A stretch of 64,000 nucleotides of DNA from an uncultured Latescibacterota bacterium (GTDB lineage Bacteria > Latescibacterota > UBA2968 > UBA8231), in the NCBI GenBank assembly GCA_958295495.1, contig OY282352.1, positions 3,536,548 to 3,600,547 on the forward strand, read 5' to 3'. A program made the translations under genes and the position numbers. The notes below the pieces were generated by a model. The model was given only the letters and a program-made list of their open reading frames with translations, searched no databases and was not told where the DNA came from. Below, one piece after another: positions 8,389 to 17,307 of this stretch. Numbering within the stretch: the stretch's first letter is position 1; each line of letters opens with the position of its first letter.

Positions 8389-9969
8389 CTATTGCCTGAG
8401 GAAACGCAGTACGTAAGTCGGCACGGATTGGTCCCGCCATAGCACTTTGAAGCGGTCGCGGTACTCCTCGATGGTTGGGACCAAATACCGCCCAGTCTGC
8501 GGAAAACCGAGGCTCTCCAGCACGACGTACTCTACCTTTTCGCGCTCGATATGGGCCAGCACTTTTGCCGGCTCGCCAAATGGGAAGCCGACGCAGCGCC
8601 GGCCCGAGACGATGTACATCCAGTACCCCTTGCGGCACAGCACGATGGCGTCTTCCGGCGCGTTGGCTTTGAGCCATTGACCGGCTTGGTAGTAGCGATG
8701 CCAAGGCGGGGGGTAGTCGGCAGCAGCGTAATCGGCTAGGCGTTTGACGCCGCTGATTTGGCCGATGACGCAGGCGAGAAAGCAACCCCACACCACAAAC
8801 CTACCCACGTGGCCCCCAGCCAGTCCGGCGCGAATTTGCAAAACGGCCCAAACCCCCAACAAGATGAACACCGGCACAATAGGCACCAGAAAGCGGTCTC
8901 CTGGCCAAGGCCAGAGCAATACGATACACATAGAGAAGGCCGCGTAGAGCAGAAGCAACAGATGTTCGCCGCGCTTGATGCAAAGCACTGTCGCGGCAAC
9001 GGCAAGCGCGATCAGCAACAAGGGCGCGGGATGCAGGATCGTCCCGGTATCGTCAAAAAAAGGCACCAAGGTATTGGGCAATTCCCGCGTCAGATAGCGA
9101 TGCGTATGGCCGATAAAACGCTCGACAAAGCCGCCCAAGTCGAGCAAGCCCCGCTCTGGGTGGTAGGGATTGACCATGAAGAGCTGTTTGATATAAACGC
9201 CGCCGCCACCCACTGCTTGGTTGCGCAAGGTCCACGGCAGCCAGCAGACAAACGCCGCGCCGCCAAAGAACAAACCCCGCCGGAAATCGCGTCGGAGCAA
9301 CAGATAGACCACCATAGCTGCGATCAACGCGATCCCAGCCGTGCGGATGTAGTATGCCCAAATGGTGCAGGCAAACCCGCCGACGAGCCACCAGTTTCCC
9401 CTGAGGCCCTCGCGCCCGACACCCCGTTCGACGAGCCACAGTGCCAAAAGCGAAAAAGTCAGATAGGGCACTTCGGACATGACTTGGTGTGCGTAGTGCA
9501 AAAGCAGCGGGCCGTAGGCCACTCCGGTCGGGCCGTGCGTCAGATAGCTCTTGCCGGCCATAAGGCTCAGCGCCACCACCGCTAGGCCGGGCAAGACGCC
9601 CACCCGCTCTTTGGCCAATTGGTAGAGCACCCCCATGCCCAGCGCAAAGAGCACCAGCACCCAAGCCTTCATCGGCACCCAGTCGCCGGGAAAAGCCCAC
9701 GCCAAAGGGGCCAGCAAAAGGGGAAAGCCAAACGGGTACTTGGTCGCTGGCTGCGGATCGGGCGAGTTGATGTGCAAAAGCCCCTCGCCTTGGGCCAGAC
9801 TGCGCGCCAGCGTGATGAATTCGGCGTTGTCGCCGCTTAGGGAAAGTTTGGCGTCGAAGGTCCAGACGCCTAGGAGGAATGTCGCCGCAACGATAAAGAG
9901 GGGCAGGCCGCACTGCGCCCAAGGCACTTCCAATACTAGTTTGCAGACATGGCGTCTCATCGCTCGCAC
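8389..9969 (-). CDS. Polytopic GT-C-type glycosyltransferase (ArnT/PMT-like)
   Basis: 526 residues with about 11-12 hydrophobic segments. The first loop carries GDNAEFITLARSLAQGEG followed by KYPFGFPLLLAP, the pattern of GT-C transferases of the PMT/ArnT superfamily, in which an acidic residue of the first periplasmic loop is catalytic. Such enzymes transfer sugars from polyprenyl-phosphate donors on the outer face of the inner membrane. The C-terminal soluble part (VGFPFGEPAKVLAHIEREKVE) is typical of this superfamily. No partner glycan genes are adjacent, so acceptor and donor are unknown. The gene is monocistronic or shares a transcript with the upstream PPK2 gene (31 bases away). Start ATG at 9969. 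Confidence 0.75.
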   Translation of the reverse strand: MRAMRRHVCKLVLEVPWAQCGLPLFIVAATFLLGVWTFDAKLSLSGDNAEFITLARSLAQGEGLLHINSPDPQPATKYPFGFPLLLAPLAWAFPGDWVPMKAWVLVLFALGMGVLYQLAKERVGVLPGLAVVALSLMAGKSYLTHGPTGVAYGPLLLHYAHQVMSEVPYLTFSLLALWLVERGVGREGLRGNWWLVGGFACTIWAYYIRTAGIALIAAMVVYLLLRRDFRRGLFFGGAAFVCWLPWTLRNQAVGGGGVYIKQLFMVNPYHPERGLLDLGGFVERFIGHTHRYLTRELPNTLVPFFDDTGTILHPAPLLLIALAVAATVLCIKRGEHLLLLLYAAFSMCIVLLWPWPGDRFLVPIVPVFILLGVWAVLQIRAGLAGGHVGRFVVWGCFLACVIGQISGVKRLADYAAADYPPPWHRYYQAGQWLKANAPEDAIVLCRKGYWMYIVSGRRCVGFPFGEPAKVLAHIEREKVEYVVLESLGFPQTGRYLVPTIEEYRDRFKVLWRDQSVPTYVLRFLRQ

Positions 9970-10000
9970 TCAGGGCACACCAAGAGTTCAAAGCAGCTTT

Positions 10001-10804
10001 TCAGTACTGCTCGTCAATAAGGCGCAACTTGCTGTGGGGTGGGCGCTGGTATTCGCCGTGGGACGGGCGCGGCGGCAGCTTGATCTTTTTCGGCATCACG
10101 TCCTCGTGGGGCAGTTGGCTGAGGATGTGCGCGATGCAGTTGAGACGCGCCCGGCGCTTGTCGTCGGCTTCGACCGTGTACCAAGGTGCTTCGGGAATGT
10201 CCGTGTAGAAAAACGCCTCGTCTTTGGCCTTGGAGTACTCGACCCACATGTTCCGCGACTTGAGATCTATATCGCTGAGCTTCCAGTGCTTGAGCGGATT
10301 CCGGGCGCGCTCCTGAAAGCGGCTTTCTTGCTCTTCCTCGCTCACTGAGAGCCAGTACTTGAGCAGGATAATTCCCGAGCGCACTAGCATGCGCTCAAAC
10401 TCTGGGCACGAGTGGAGAAACTCCCAATACTCCTCCTCGGTGCAAAAGCCGAAGACCCGCTCAACGCCGCCGCGGTTGTACCAGCTACGGTCGAAGATCA
10501 CGATCTCGCCCGCGGCCGGCAGGTGAGCCACGTAGCGCTGGAAGTACCACTGGGTGCGCTCGCGGTCCGATGGCGTGTCCAAGGCCACTACGCGTGCGCC
10601 GCGTGGATTGAGCGGCTCGGTGATGCGCTTGACGATCCCGCCCTTGCCGGCCGTGTCGCGCCCCTCAAAGACGATTGCGACCCGCAAGCCCTGGTCCTTA
10701 ATCCAGTGCTGCAATCTGACTAGCCTGTAGTGCAACTTGGCCAATTCGCGCTTGTAGTCCTTCCGCTTCATCTTCGCCGGCTTGGCGGCTTTTTTATTTT
10801 GCAT
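10001..10804 (-). CDS. ppk2: Polyphosphate kinase 2 family protein
   Basis: Transfers phosphate between polyphosphate and nucleotides (ADP or GDP for one-domain class I members). 267 residues from ATG 10804, which has GGAGA 6 bases upstream; a TTG at 10810 is in frame but less likely. The Lys-rich N terminus is followed by Walker A EGRDTAGKGG near residue 50, the lid helix with RERTQWYFQRYV, and Walker B IVIFDRSWYNRGGVERV. The C-terminal segment WYTVEADDKRRARLNCI is conserved in PPK2. The exact nucleotide preference cannot be assigned from sequence reading alone. Confidence 0.93.
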   Translation of the reverse strand: MQNKKAAKPAKMKRKDYKRELAKLHYRLVRLQHWIKDQGLRVAIVFEGRDTAGKGGIVKRITEPLNPRGARVVALDTPSDRERTQWYFQRYVAHLPAAGEIVIFDRSWYNRGGVERVFGFCTEEEYWEFLHSCPEFERMLVRSGIILLKYWLSVSEEEQESRFQERARNPLKHWKLSDIDLKSRNMWVEYSKAKDEAFFYTDIPEAPWYTVEADDKRRARLNCIAHILSQLPHEDVMPKKIKLPPRPSHGEYQRPPHSKLRLIDEQY

Positions 10805-10948
10805 ATCCAATCTCCATCGATTGCGGTTCGCCGTTCAAATAAACTCATACGAGGCAACAGCGCGAGCAAACCCGCTCAGCCCCACCTTGCCCAGCCCCGA
10901 CCGGCCGCGTACCTTGTCGCGCACACTGCCTAACCGACAAGGTCCATT

Positions 10949-12478
10949 ATGAGCCGAGACCCCCGCCCCAACCTGCTCTACATCCACTCCGACCAACACA
11001 GCCCCTACGTCGCCGGCTGCTATGGCGATCCCTTAGTCGAGACCCCTCATCTCGATGCCCTCGCCGCCCGTGGCGTAGTGTTCGACAACACCTATTGCCC
11101 CTCGCCGATTTGCGTACCTTCGCGGATGTCCATGCTCTCGGGCCGCTACCCCTGCGACAACCAAGTCTGGACCAATACCCACATCCTCGACTCCGGCATC
11201 CCCACCCTCGCCCACGCCATGGGCGCGGGCGGCTACCGCCCCGCGCTCATCGGCCGCATGCACTCGGTTGGGCCAGACCAACTACGCGGGTACGCAGAGC
11301 GGCTCGTCGGCGACCACGGCCCCAACCAGCCTGGGGGCCAGGGCGTTGACCACGGCCAACTCGCGGGCACGGCCGGTCCGAGCCGCGTCAGCCTGCGCCT
11401 GTCCGGCCACGGCCAGAGTGCCTACCAAGTCCACGACGAAGACGTGGCCGCGGCGGCCGTTGACTACCTCAACCGCCTCGGCGTGGCCAAGCGCGCCGGC
11501 CAACCAGCCGAGCCGTTCTCGCTCTCGGTCGGTTTCATGCTGCCGCACCAGCCCTTTGTCGCCCGCTTGCAAGACTATCGCTACTATTATGAAAACATCA
11601 CCCCGCCGCAAACCCCCGAACCCTTCGGCAACCACCTGCACCCCCACCTCAAGCGCTGGCGTCAAGCCTGCGATATCGAGGAAGTCAGCGAGGAAGAGAC
11701 CCGCCGCGCCCGCGCCGCCTATTGGGCGTTAGTCCACCGCATGGACGCGCTCATCGGCCAGATCGCGGCCGCACTGCGGGAAAACGACTTGGAGCAAAAT
11801 ACCCTCGTCCTCTATACATCTGACCACGGCGAGCAGGTCGGCGAGCACGGGCTGTGGTGGAAGCAGACCTTTTACGAGGACTCGGTTAAGGTGCCGGCCA
11901 TACTCGCTTGGCCCGGGCGCTTGCCCGCAGGCACCCGTTGCAGCCGGGTGATTTCTTCGCTCGACCTCAACGCGACCATGCTCGACGCCTTGGGCTGCCC
12001 AGCCCTGCCCAACTCGCGGGGCCGCAGCGTACTGCCCTTGCTCGCGGCAAAAAACGCCGCGTGGGACGACGTCGCTTTCTCCGAGTTCTGCCAAGACGCG
12101 GCCGGGGCCGGCGGCCCCTTCCCAGCAGAGGGCATTTTCCAGCGCATGATTCGGCGCGGGCCGTGGAAGCTCAATTACTACCACGGCCAGCCCTGCCAGC
12201 TTTTTGACCTCCAAGCCGACCCGCGCGAGTGCTGCGACCTAGCGGCTGACCCGGCGCACCAAGAGACGCTAGCCGCGCTCAAAGCCGAAGTCTTGGACGG
12301 ATGGGACCCGGAGTGGATCGCTGCCCGCATGGCCGCGCTGCGCGCCGACCGGCCCATCCTAGCCGCGTGGGGCCGCACCGTGCAACCCCCCGACCAGTGC
12401 CGCTGGAAACTCGATCCGGCCATGGATTACCTCGACTCGGACCAGCTTGCCAGCAGCCAGCGCAATACCAACAAATGA
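10949..12478 (+). CDS. Type I sulfatase (arylsulfatase family)
   Basis: 509 residues. It opens RPNLLYIHSDQHSPYVAGCYG with the metal-binding Asp, and carries the formylglycine signature CVPSR within SPICVPSRMSMLSGRYP. TSDHGEQVGEHGLWWKQTFYE supplies the second metal-binding Asp-His. No signal peptide is visible, so the enzyme is probably cytosolic and acts on imported or internal sulfate esters; activation would need an FGE not in the window. The last 52 bases overlap the 3' end of the convergent membrane-protein gene. It is set apart from the second sulfatase at 57530. Substrate unknown. Confidence 0.9.
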   Translation: MSRDPRPNLLYIHSDQHSPYVAGCYGDPLVETPHLDALAARGVVFDNTYCPSPICVPSRMSMLSGRYPCDNQVWTNTHILDSGIPTLAHAMGAGGYRPALIGRMHSVGPDQLRGYAERLVGDHGPNQPGGQGVDHGQLAGTAGPSRVSLRLSGHGQSAYQVHDEDVAAAAVDYLNRLGVAKRAGQPAEPFSLSVGFMLPHQPFVARLQDYRYYYENITPPQTPEPFGNHLHPHLKRWRQACDIEEVSEEETRRARAAYWALVHRMDALIGQIAAALRENDLEQNTLVLYTSDHGEQVGEHGLWWKQTFYEDSVKVPAILAWPGRLPAGTRCSRVISSLDLNATMLDALGCPALPNSRGRSVLPLLAAKNAAWDDVAFSEFCQDAAGAGGPFPAEGIFQRMIRRGPWKLNYYHGQPCQLFDLQADPRECCDLAADPAHQETLAALKAEVLDGWDPEWIAARMAALRADRPILAAWGRTVQPPDQCRWKLDPAMDYLDSDQLASSQRNTNK

Positions 12479-13140
12479 CCCAATAGGGCGGCTGGTGCCA
12501 AGACCGTCGGCAGCCAGACGTAAGGCGCGTAGGCCGCGAAAGTGCTGGCCGGCTCGTTGGTGAAGACGCGGAACTCCGTCGGCATGGAGAGGGCCGCGAT
12601 GGCGATCGCCTCGGCCAGTAGCACCAGCCCAAACGCGTTCCAAGCCCATATCGCGTAGGATCCTACCTTGCCGCGCCAGACCAGCCAAGCCATGGCCGGC
12701 GCGGTAAGGCCGACGAAGACGTCGAAGTTGAGCCCCTCGTAGGTCATCTGCACCGGCGCCTGCCCGGCTTGGTACATCCCTTGGAGGAACATGGCCATCG
12801 GCACGCGGAAAAACTGGAAGCCAATCAGCGCGACGGGACCAACCGCAGCCATCAGCGCGGCCCCCACCCGCGAAAGGGCCGCGCCGCCGGTTAGGATCAT
12901 CAAGGCTGTGAAGAGGGGTAGCGAAAAGCTCCGCAGCGTGCCCGAGAGCGCGGCTAGCCCGGTCACCACCAGCCAGAGCACCGCTCCAGCCGCCGCCCGC
13001 ACCATCCACAGGTCGGCGGCTTGGCTGGTGCGCTGTGCAGCAGCGCGCACGGCCAACGCGAAAAGTGCCACAACGCCCAAAACCGTGGCGAAAAAGAGCA
13101 CGTCAATGCGGAGGGGAACCCTGTCGAGCACCAGTTCCAT
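12427..13140 (-). CDS. Polytopic membrane protein of unknown function
   Basis: 237 residues with six or seven hydrophobic segments (for example VLFFATVLGVVALFALAV and MAWLVWRGKVGSYAIWAWN). It opens MELVLDRVPLRIDVLF. No recognised domain. Start ATG 13140; mazG ends 9 bases upstream at 13150, so both are likely on one transcript. The 3' end overlaps the convergent sulfatase gene by 52 bases, and that overlap is coding on both strands. The hydrophobic pattern and Trp/Tyr caps support a genuine membrane protein rather than an antisense shadow, and the frame extends far beyond the overlap. Confidence 0.7.
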   Translation of the reverse strand: MELVLDRVPLRIDVLFFATVLGVVALFALAVRAAAQRTSQAADLWMVRAAAGAVLWLVVTGLAALSGTLRSFSLPLFTALMILTGGAALSRVGAALMAAVGPVALIGFQFFRVPMAMFLQGMYQAGQAPVQMTYEGLNFDVFVGLTAPAMAWLVWRGKVGSYAIWAWNAFGLVLLAEAIAIAALSMPTEFRVFTNEPASTFAAYAPYVWLPTVLAPAALLGHLLVLRWLLASWSESR

Positions 13141-13149
13141 GTCGCCTCC

Positions 13150-13950
13150 TCATTTTTCGGCCCTTTCGCGCGCTTTCACCTCGTCCCATATCTCGTCTAG
13201 GGCCGCCAACGAGAGCGCGGCTACTTCTTCGCCCCGCGTATGCACGGTCTCCTCCAGTGCGCGGAAGCGACGCTCGAACTTAGCGACGGCACGTCTGAGG
13301 GCCTGCTCGGGCTCTACTTTGAGGAAGCGGCTGGCGTTGACCAACGAGAAGAGCAGGTCGCCAAACTCCTCCTCGACCACTGCGGTCCCACCCAGCTCCC
13401 AAGCCTTGCGCACTTCGGCGAATTCCTCTTCGACCTTGTCGAGTACACCATCAATGTCGTCCCAATCAAACCCCTGCTGTGCGACTCGCGCTTGGATCCG
13501 ATGGGCGCGCATTAGGGCGGGGAGATGCTTGGGAATGCCCTCCAATAACGAGGGCGCGACTTCCCCTTGCTCCTCGCGCTCCTGCTTTTTGATCTGCTCC
13601 CAGCGGCGCAAAACCTCGTCGGCCCCGTCCACACTCGCATCGTCAAAAACATGGGGGTGGCGACGAATCAGCTTCTCGACGATGGCTTGGCCGACCGCCT
13701 CGATGTCGAAGCGGCCCTCCTCGGCCGCGATCTGGGCGTGGAACACCACTTGCAGCAACACATCGCCCAGCTCCTTGCATAGCTCGGCATCGTCTTCCGC
13801 GTCAATGGCTTCGAGAGCCTCGTGCGCCTCCTCCAACAGATAGGGCCTGAGCGTGGTGTGCGTCTGCTGGCGGTCCCAAGGGCAGCCGCCGGGGCCGCGC
13901 AGACGCGCCATGATAGCAACTAATTCTGAGAACGTGGAATCGCTTTTCAT
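13150..13950 (-). CDS. mazG: Nucleoside triphosphate pyrophosphohydrolase
   Basis: Hydrolyses NTPs and dNTPs to monophosphates for housecleaning. 266 residues, the size of the two-domain MazG. Domain 1 begins LRGPGGCPWDRQQTH and carries the EExxE-type metal motif LLEEAHEALEAID with ELGDVLLQVVFHAQ. Domain 2 carries DDIDGVLDKVEEEFAEV and EEEFGDLLFSLVN. All acidic metal ligands are visible. The start ATG at 13950 is immediately upstream of conserved sequence. The promoter must lie in the AT-rich gap that separates it from the divergent parA. Confidence 0.93.
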   Translation of the reverse strand: MKSDSTFSELVAIMARLRGPGGCPWDRQQTHTTLRPYLLEEAHEALEAIDAEDDAELCKELGDVLLQVVFHAQIAAEEGRFDIEAVGQAIVEKLIRRHPHVFDDASVDGADEVLRRWEQIKKQEREEQGEVAPSLLEGIPKHLPALMRAHRIQARVAQQGFDWDDIDGVLDKVEEEFAEVRKAWELGGTAVVEEEFGDLLFSLVNASRFLKVEPEQALRRAVAKFERRFRALEETVHTRGEEVAALSLAALDEIWDEVKARERAEK

Positions 13951-14126
13951 CGTTTTTTGCTTTTGGATTTTATATGGGAAAAAAATAATAAGGAACTACG
14001 CCCGCCGCAGGCCAAAAACTTTGTGGTGCAGAGGTTGCAATTCATTTATTGAAAATTTATAACCTATTATTTTATATAGCCTTATGAATTTTTTCTATTC
14101 GCCTGTAACCAAATTGGTACAAACCC
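13951..14126. other. AT-rich divergent intergenic region
   Basis: The spacer between mazG (minus) and parA (plus) is strikingly AT-rich from about 13960 to 14110, against a GC-rich background. It contains the short palindrome ACCAAATTGGT near 14108. No convincing ORF or tRNA was found. It probably carries the mazG promoter on the minus strand. Confidence 0.5.
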
Positions 14127-14154
14127 TTGACGAGCCGTTACACCACCTTATATT
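14127..14154 (+). promoter_or_regulatory. Predicted sigma-70-type promoter for parA
   Basis: TTGACG (14127-14132) and TATATT (14149-14154) are each one mismatch from consensus, with a 16-base spacer. Transcription would start near 14161 and give a leader of about 185 bases before parA. Confidence 0.6.
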
Positions 14155-14155
14155 G

Positions 14156-14347
14156 AAGGGGAGGCGGTGATTAGGGCCTTCTGTACAACTCCCCTGAGTA
14201 CAGTTTTGGCGGCTCCTTTTTGTTGTGGGAGCGGTCAGTTGGCCCGCTTGATTTGTTGCTCATTAAATAGCACGGAATTGCGCTTGGGTGCGCTCCGCTC
14301 TAGCTGATTGAGCCTTTTTGCAGACTTTCACGGGGCAAAATATCGAC
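14156..14347 (+). promoter_or_regulatory. Potentially structured 5' leader of parA
   Basis: Complementary segments seen by eye: GGGCC 14174-14178 with GGCCC 14241-14245, enclosing CTGTAC 14181-14186 / GTACAG 14198-14203 and GCTCC 14212-14216 / GGAGC 14228-14232. The loop of the first inner hairpin contains CTCCCCT (14189-14195), complementary to AGGGGAG at 14157-14163, which would make a pseudoknot. A further hairpin is CGGA-GCGC 14273-14283 with GCGC-TCCG 14290-14297. GAGCGG 14229-14234 could pair instead with CCGCTC 14295-14300. GCTC 14297-14300 / GAGC 14310-14313 plus T5 resembles a weak terminator. No known riboswitch class is recognised, and the stems are short. Confidence 0.4.
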
Positions 14348-15124
14348 ATGGGCAAAATTATCGCTATCGCCAATCAAAAAGGCGGGGTGGGCAAGACCAC
14401 TACGGCCGTCAATCTCGCCGCCTGTCTAGCCCTTTCCGGGCACCGAACCCTACTCATCGACTTAGACCCGCAGGCCAATGCCACTAGTAGTTGCGACGCC
14501 GCGCTCGGCAGCGACTACGCCTCTACCTACGAGGTTTTGATAGGCCAGCTCAGCACCTGCTCAGCGACCTTTCCCACCTATATAAAGGACCTCTTCGTAG
14601 TGCCCGGGCACATCCGCCTCGCGGGTGCTGAAGTGGAGATGGCCGCCATGGTCGGGCGCGACAAGCGGCTGGCCGAAGCCCTGCATCCGGTAAAGGGGCA
14701 GTACGAATTTATGCTCATTGATTGCCCGCCATCTTTGGGCTTGCTCACGATCAACGCGCTGAGCGCGGCCGATTCCGTGCTCATCCCGGTGCAGTGCGAG
14801 TACTATGCCTTAGAGGGCGTGAGCAAGATCGGCGATTCCATCCGCTTGGTGCGGCGCTATCTCAACCCCACCCTCGAAATCGAGGGCGTTTTACTCACCC
14901 TGTACGACAATCGCTTGCAGCTTTGTCGCCGCGTGGCTCGAGAAGTACGCAACCACTTCGGCGACAAGGTCTATCAGACGATCATCAGCCGCAACATCAG
15001 TTTGGCCGAGGCTCCAGGTTTTAGCCAGCCCGTCGTGCTCTACGACGCAGAATCGAGAGGCTCCAGCAACTACAACAGCTTGGTTTCTGAGATCTGCGCC
15101 GATAGGCCCTCTGTCTTGGCCTGA
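14348..15124 (+). CDS. ParA/Soj-family ATPase without adjacent ParB
   Basis: 258 residues from ATG 14348; an in-frame TTG at 14318 lies in the putative leader. The deviant Walker A KGGVGKTT is at about residues 12-19, the A' segment is [14 protein letters not shown], and Walker B is [18 protein letters not shown]. The Soj-like C-terminal half reads [13 protein letters not shown] and [15 protein letters not shown]. Members of this family form ATP-dependent dimers on nucleoid DNA and position chromosomes, plasmids or protein assemblies. Usually parB lies directly downstream; here the next gene is a transcription activator. The cargo is therefore unknown. It might be the chromosomal Soj with parB elsewhere, or an orphan ParA. 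Confidence 0.85.
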   Translation: MGKIIAIANQKGGVGKTTTAVNLAACLALSGHRTLLIDLDPQANATSSCDAALGSDYASTYEVLIGQLSTCSATFPTYIKDLFVVPGHIRLAGAEVEMAAMVGRDKRLAEALHPVKGQYEFMLIDCPPSLGLLTINALSAADSVLIPVQCEYYALEGVSKIGDSIRLVRRYLNPTLEIEGVLLTLYDNRLQLCRRVAREVRNHFGDKVYQTIISRNISLAEAPGFSQPVVLYDAESRGSSNYNSLVSEICADRPSVLA

Positions 15125-15218
15125 TCCCCCATCTGCATTGGTTTTCCTTGACAATCGTTGTCATTCGCATATTATTCATTTCTGTATTAAATATCCAAAT
15201 GAGGAAGGGAGGCTGTCT

Positions 15219-16247
15219 GTGTATTCTTGTACGTCTGCTAACTCGGGCGCGGCTACGCGAATGGGCGCGTCCTCCCCCCGCTGTGCTGACTATCCCGAAT
15301 TTATCACCCAAAACGCCCAAGTCCGCCGCCTGCTAGCCCAAGCCGACCGGGTCGCCGGATTCCCAGCGACTGTGCTCCTCACCGGAGAAAGTGGCACGGG
15401 CAAAGAAGTACTGGCGAGGCGCTTGCACGGGCGCAGCCCAAGGCGCAGGGCCTCGTTTGTGCGGCTCAACTGCGCCTCGCTGCCCGAAGGCGTGTTGGAG
15501 AGCGAGCTGTTCGGGCACGAGAAAGGAGCCTTTACCGGCGCAGTCCGCCAGCGCTTAGGCCGCTTTGAGCTAGCTGATCGCGGCACCTTGTTTCTCGACG
15601 AGATTGGCGCGGCGGATATGCGCGTACAACTGCGCCTGTTGCGCGTCCTGCAAGAGCGCGAGTTCGAGCGAGTCGGGGGCGTGGAGACCTTGCGGGTTGA
15701 TGTGCGGATCATCGCCGCCACTAACGTCGATTTGCGGGATGAGATCCGCAAAGGAACCTTCCGCGAAGACCTCTTCTACCGACTCAACGTCGTGCCGCTC
15801 AAGCTGCCGCCGCTGCGCCAGCGCAAGGGAGATATTCCTCTATTGATCGAATATTTTATCCGCCGGTTGGCGGCGCAAAACGGGTGCAAAATTCGCGGCC
15901 TCGACGCCGCGGCCTTAAACCACTTCTTGGCCTATCCATGGCCGGGCAATGTACGGCAGTTGGAAAACGCGCTCGAGCGCATGGTCCTCCTCGCAAGCGA
16001 CAGCTTGTTGCGGGAGGAAGACGTGCCCGAAGAGATCGTCCATTGGAAGGACGAAGAAGAGCCCGACCTGAGCCAGCGCGATTTTAGGGAAGCGCGAAAC
16101 TCGTTTGAGCGGCATTTCCTCTGCGAGGCTCTGCACCGGCACCGAGGGGTGATTTCGCAAGTGGCCGAAGACGTGGGTCTGTCGCGCAAAAGTCTGTACG
16201 CAAAGCTAGAACACCTCGATATCGACTACCAATACTACCGAACCTAA
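15219..16247 (+). CDS. Sigma-54-dependent activator lacking a receiver domain
   Basis: 342 residues from GTG 15219, preferred because GGGAGG lies 6 bases upstream; the open frame extends to 15138. Only about 30 residues precede the AAA+ domain, which has Walker A TGESGTGKE, the sigma-54-contacting loop HEKGAFTGAV, Walker B GTLFLDEIG, and the R-finger region FREDLFYRLNVVPLKLPPLR. A C-terminal Fis-type helix-turn-helix (ISQVAEDVGLSRKSLYAKLEHL) ends the protein. The lack of a receiver or GAF domain is like PspF; such activators are usually controlled by a partner protein or by expression. Targets with -24/-12 promoters were not found nearby. Confidence 0.9.
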   Translation: MYSCTSANSGAATRMGASSPRCADYPEFITQNAQVRRLLAQADRVAGFPATVLLTGESGTGKEVLARRLHGRSPRRRASFVRLNCASLPEGVLESELFGHEKGAFTGAVRQRLGRFELADRGTLFLDEIGAADMRVQLRLLRVLQEREFERVGGVETLRVDVRIIAATNVDLRDEIRKGTFREDLFYRLNVVPLKLPPLRQRKGDIPLLIEYFIRRLAAQNGCKIRGLDAAALNHFLAYPWPGNVRQLENALERMVLLASDSLLREEDVPEEIVHWKDEEEPDLSQRDFREARNSFERHFLCEALHRHRGVISQVAEDVGLSRKSLYAKLEHLDIDYQYYRT

Positions 16248-16248
16248 C

Positions 16249-17307
16249 TCACAGACGCACGGCGAGCGCACGGCGGAATTTCGCCATCTGGCCTTCGAGA
16301 TAGGCCCGGTGTTCGCCATCGGTTGGCTCGCTCGCGAGAGCTTGGCGCATAATGGCCACCGCGTGGGCAGGCCGCCCCAACAGGTGCAGCAATTCCGCAT
16401 AGGTGTCCAAATAGACCGAGCTTTCTGCGTCGAGCTTGACCGCGCGCATCGACAGATTCAGGGCATAGCTAAGGCGCAGGCCCTCTTCTGCGTAGGTCCA
16501 AGCCAAGTTGTTGAGGATCAGGGGGTCGTCTGGAGCACCGGCCAAGGCACGCTCGTAGTATTCAATGGCGCGGTCGGGCCGCTCGCGCTCGTAGTAAATG
16601 AGGGCGATGTCAACTGCACTGACGACCCCGGCCGTTAGTGCGCGGTCAAAAGTGCGGGCGGCCCGTTCAGCAAGCCCTTGGCGGAGCTGGCAAGCCCCCA
16701 AAGTGAGGGCGAGCTGCGGATCATCAGGTTGGATGCGCACGGCTGTGGCGAGCGCGGTCTCGGCCTCAGCGAGTCGCCCCTCGGCCATCAAGAGGCGGCT
16801 GAGTTCAAGGTGGGCGAAGAGGTGGTGCTCGTCGAGTTGGATGGCTTGGCGCAGCGCTTCTACAGCGGCGTCGGGCCGCCCCTGACGGGCGTGGAGCCAG
16901 CCTTCGGTCGCCCACAGCGACGCGCTTTGCCCGTGGTCTCCCCGCAGCTGCCCGAGGAGTTCTTCGGTTTGGGCGAAGCGCTCTTCTCTTTCACAAATGT
17001 CGCGCAGAGCTCTGTACAGGTCGTCGTTGTCCGGTGCCAAGGCAACGGCTTGGCCGATCAACTTCAGGGCGGCATCCGCTTCGTCTAGACCCAGCCGGGC
17101 GAGAGCGGCGATGAGGAGCAAGCGGTCATCCGGCCCGTCTTGGCGGATGGCTCGGTGGGTTTCGGCTAAGGCTTGGCCGTAGAGGCCGTCGCGCAAATAG
17201 GCGTGCGCTAGCTGGTCATGCCCGGCTCGATAGGTGCCGCATTGCGGGTTGCTGATGACAAACGCGCCGAGCAGGGCGCAGCAAACGGCCTGTCTAGCGA
17301 CGCGCAT
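16249..17307 (-). CDS. TPR-repeat exported protein
   Basis: 352 residues. The N terminus MRVARQAVCCALLGAFVISN is a signal-like segment ending near a Cys (NPQCG), possibly a non-standard lipobox. From about residue 28 the chain is made of roughly nine TPR-like helix pairs (for example WLHARQGRPDAAVEALRQAIQLD and YYERERPDRAIEYYERALAGAPDDP). TPR proteins are protein-interaction scaffolds, here probably periplasmic. Its ATG directly abuts the rodA stop, so it is the last gene of the wall-elongation operon and may scaffold that machinery (inference). Note that the TPR array is rich in Ala and Leu and gives long antisense ORFs that are shadows. Confidence 0.75.
   Translation of the reverse strand: MRVARQAVCCALLGAFVISNPQCGTYRAGHDQLAHAYLRDGLYGQALAETHRAIRQDGPDDRLLLIAALARLGLDEADAALKLIGQAVALAPDNDDLYRALRDICEREERFAQTEELLGQLRGDHGQSASLWATEGWLHARQGRPDAAVEALRQAIQLDEHHLFAHLELSRLLMAEGRLAEAETALATAVRIQPDDPQLALTLGACQLRQGLAERAARTFDRALTAGVVSAVDIALIYYERERPDRAIEYYERALAGAPDDPLILNNLAWTYAEEGLRLSYALNLSMRAVKLDAESSVYLDTYAELLHLLGRPAHAVAIMRQALASEPTDGEHRAYLEGQMAKFRRALAVRL

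Noticed and set aside
8758..9585. Plus-strand 275-residue ORF
   Set aside because: Antisense to the membrane glycosyltransferase; low-complexity Gln/Arg/His composition and no ribosome site.
12791..13843. Plus-strand 350-residue ORF
   Set aside because: Antisense to the membrane protein and mazG; Ser/Ala/Arg-rich shadow without motifs.
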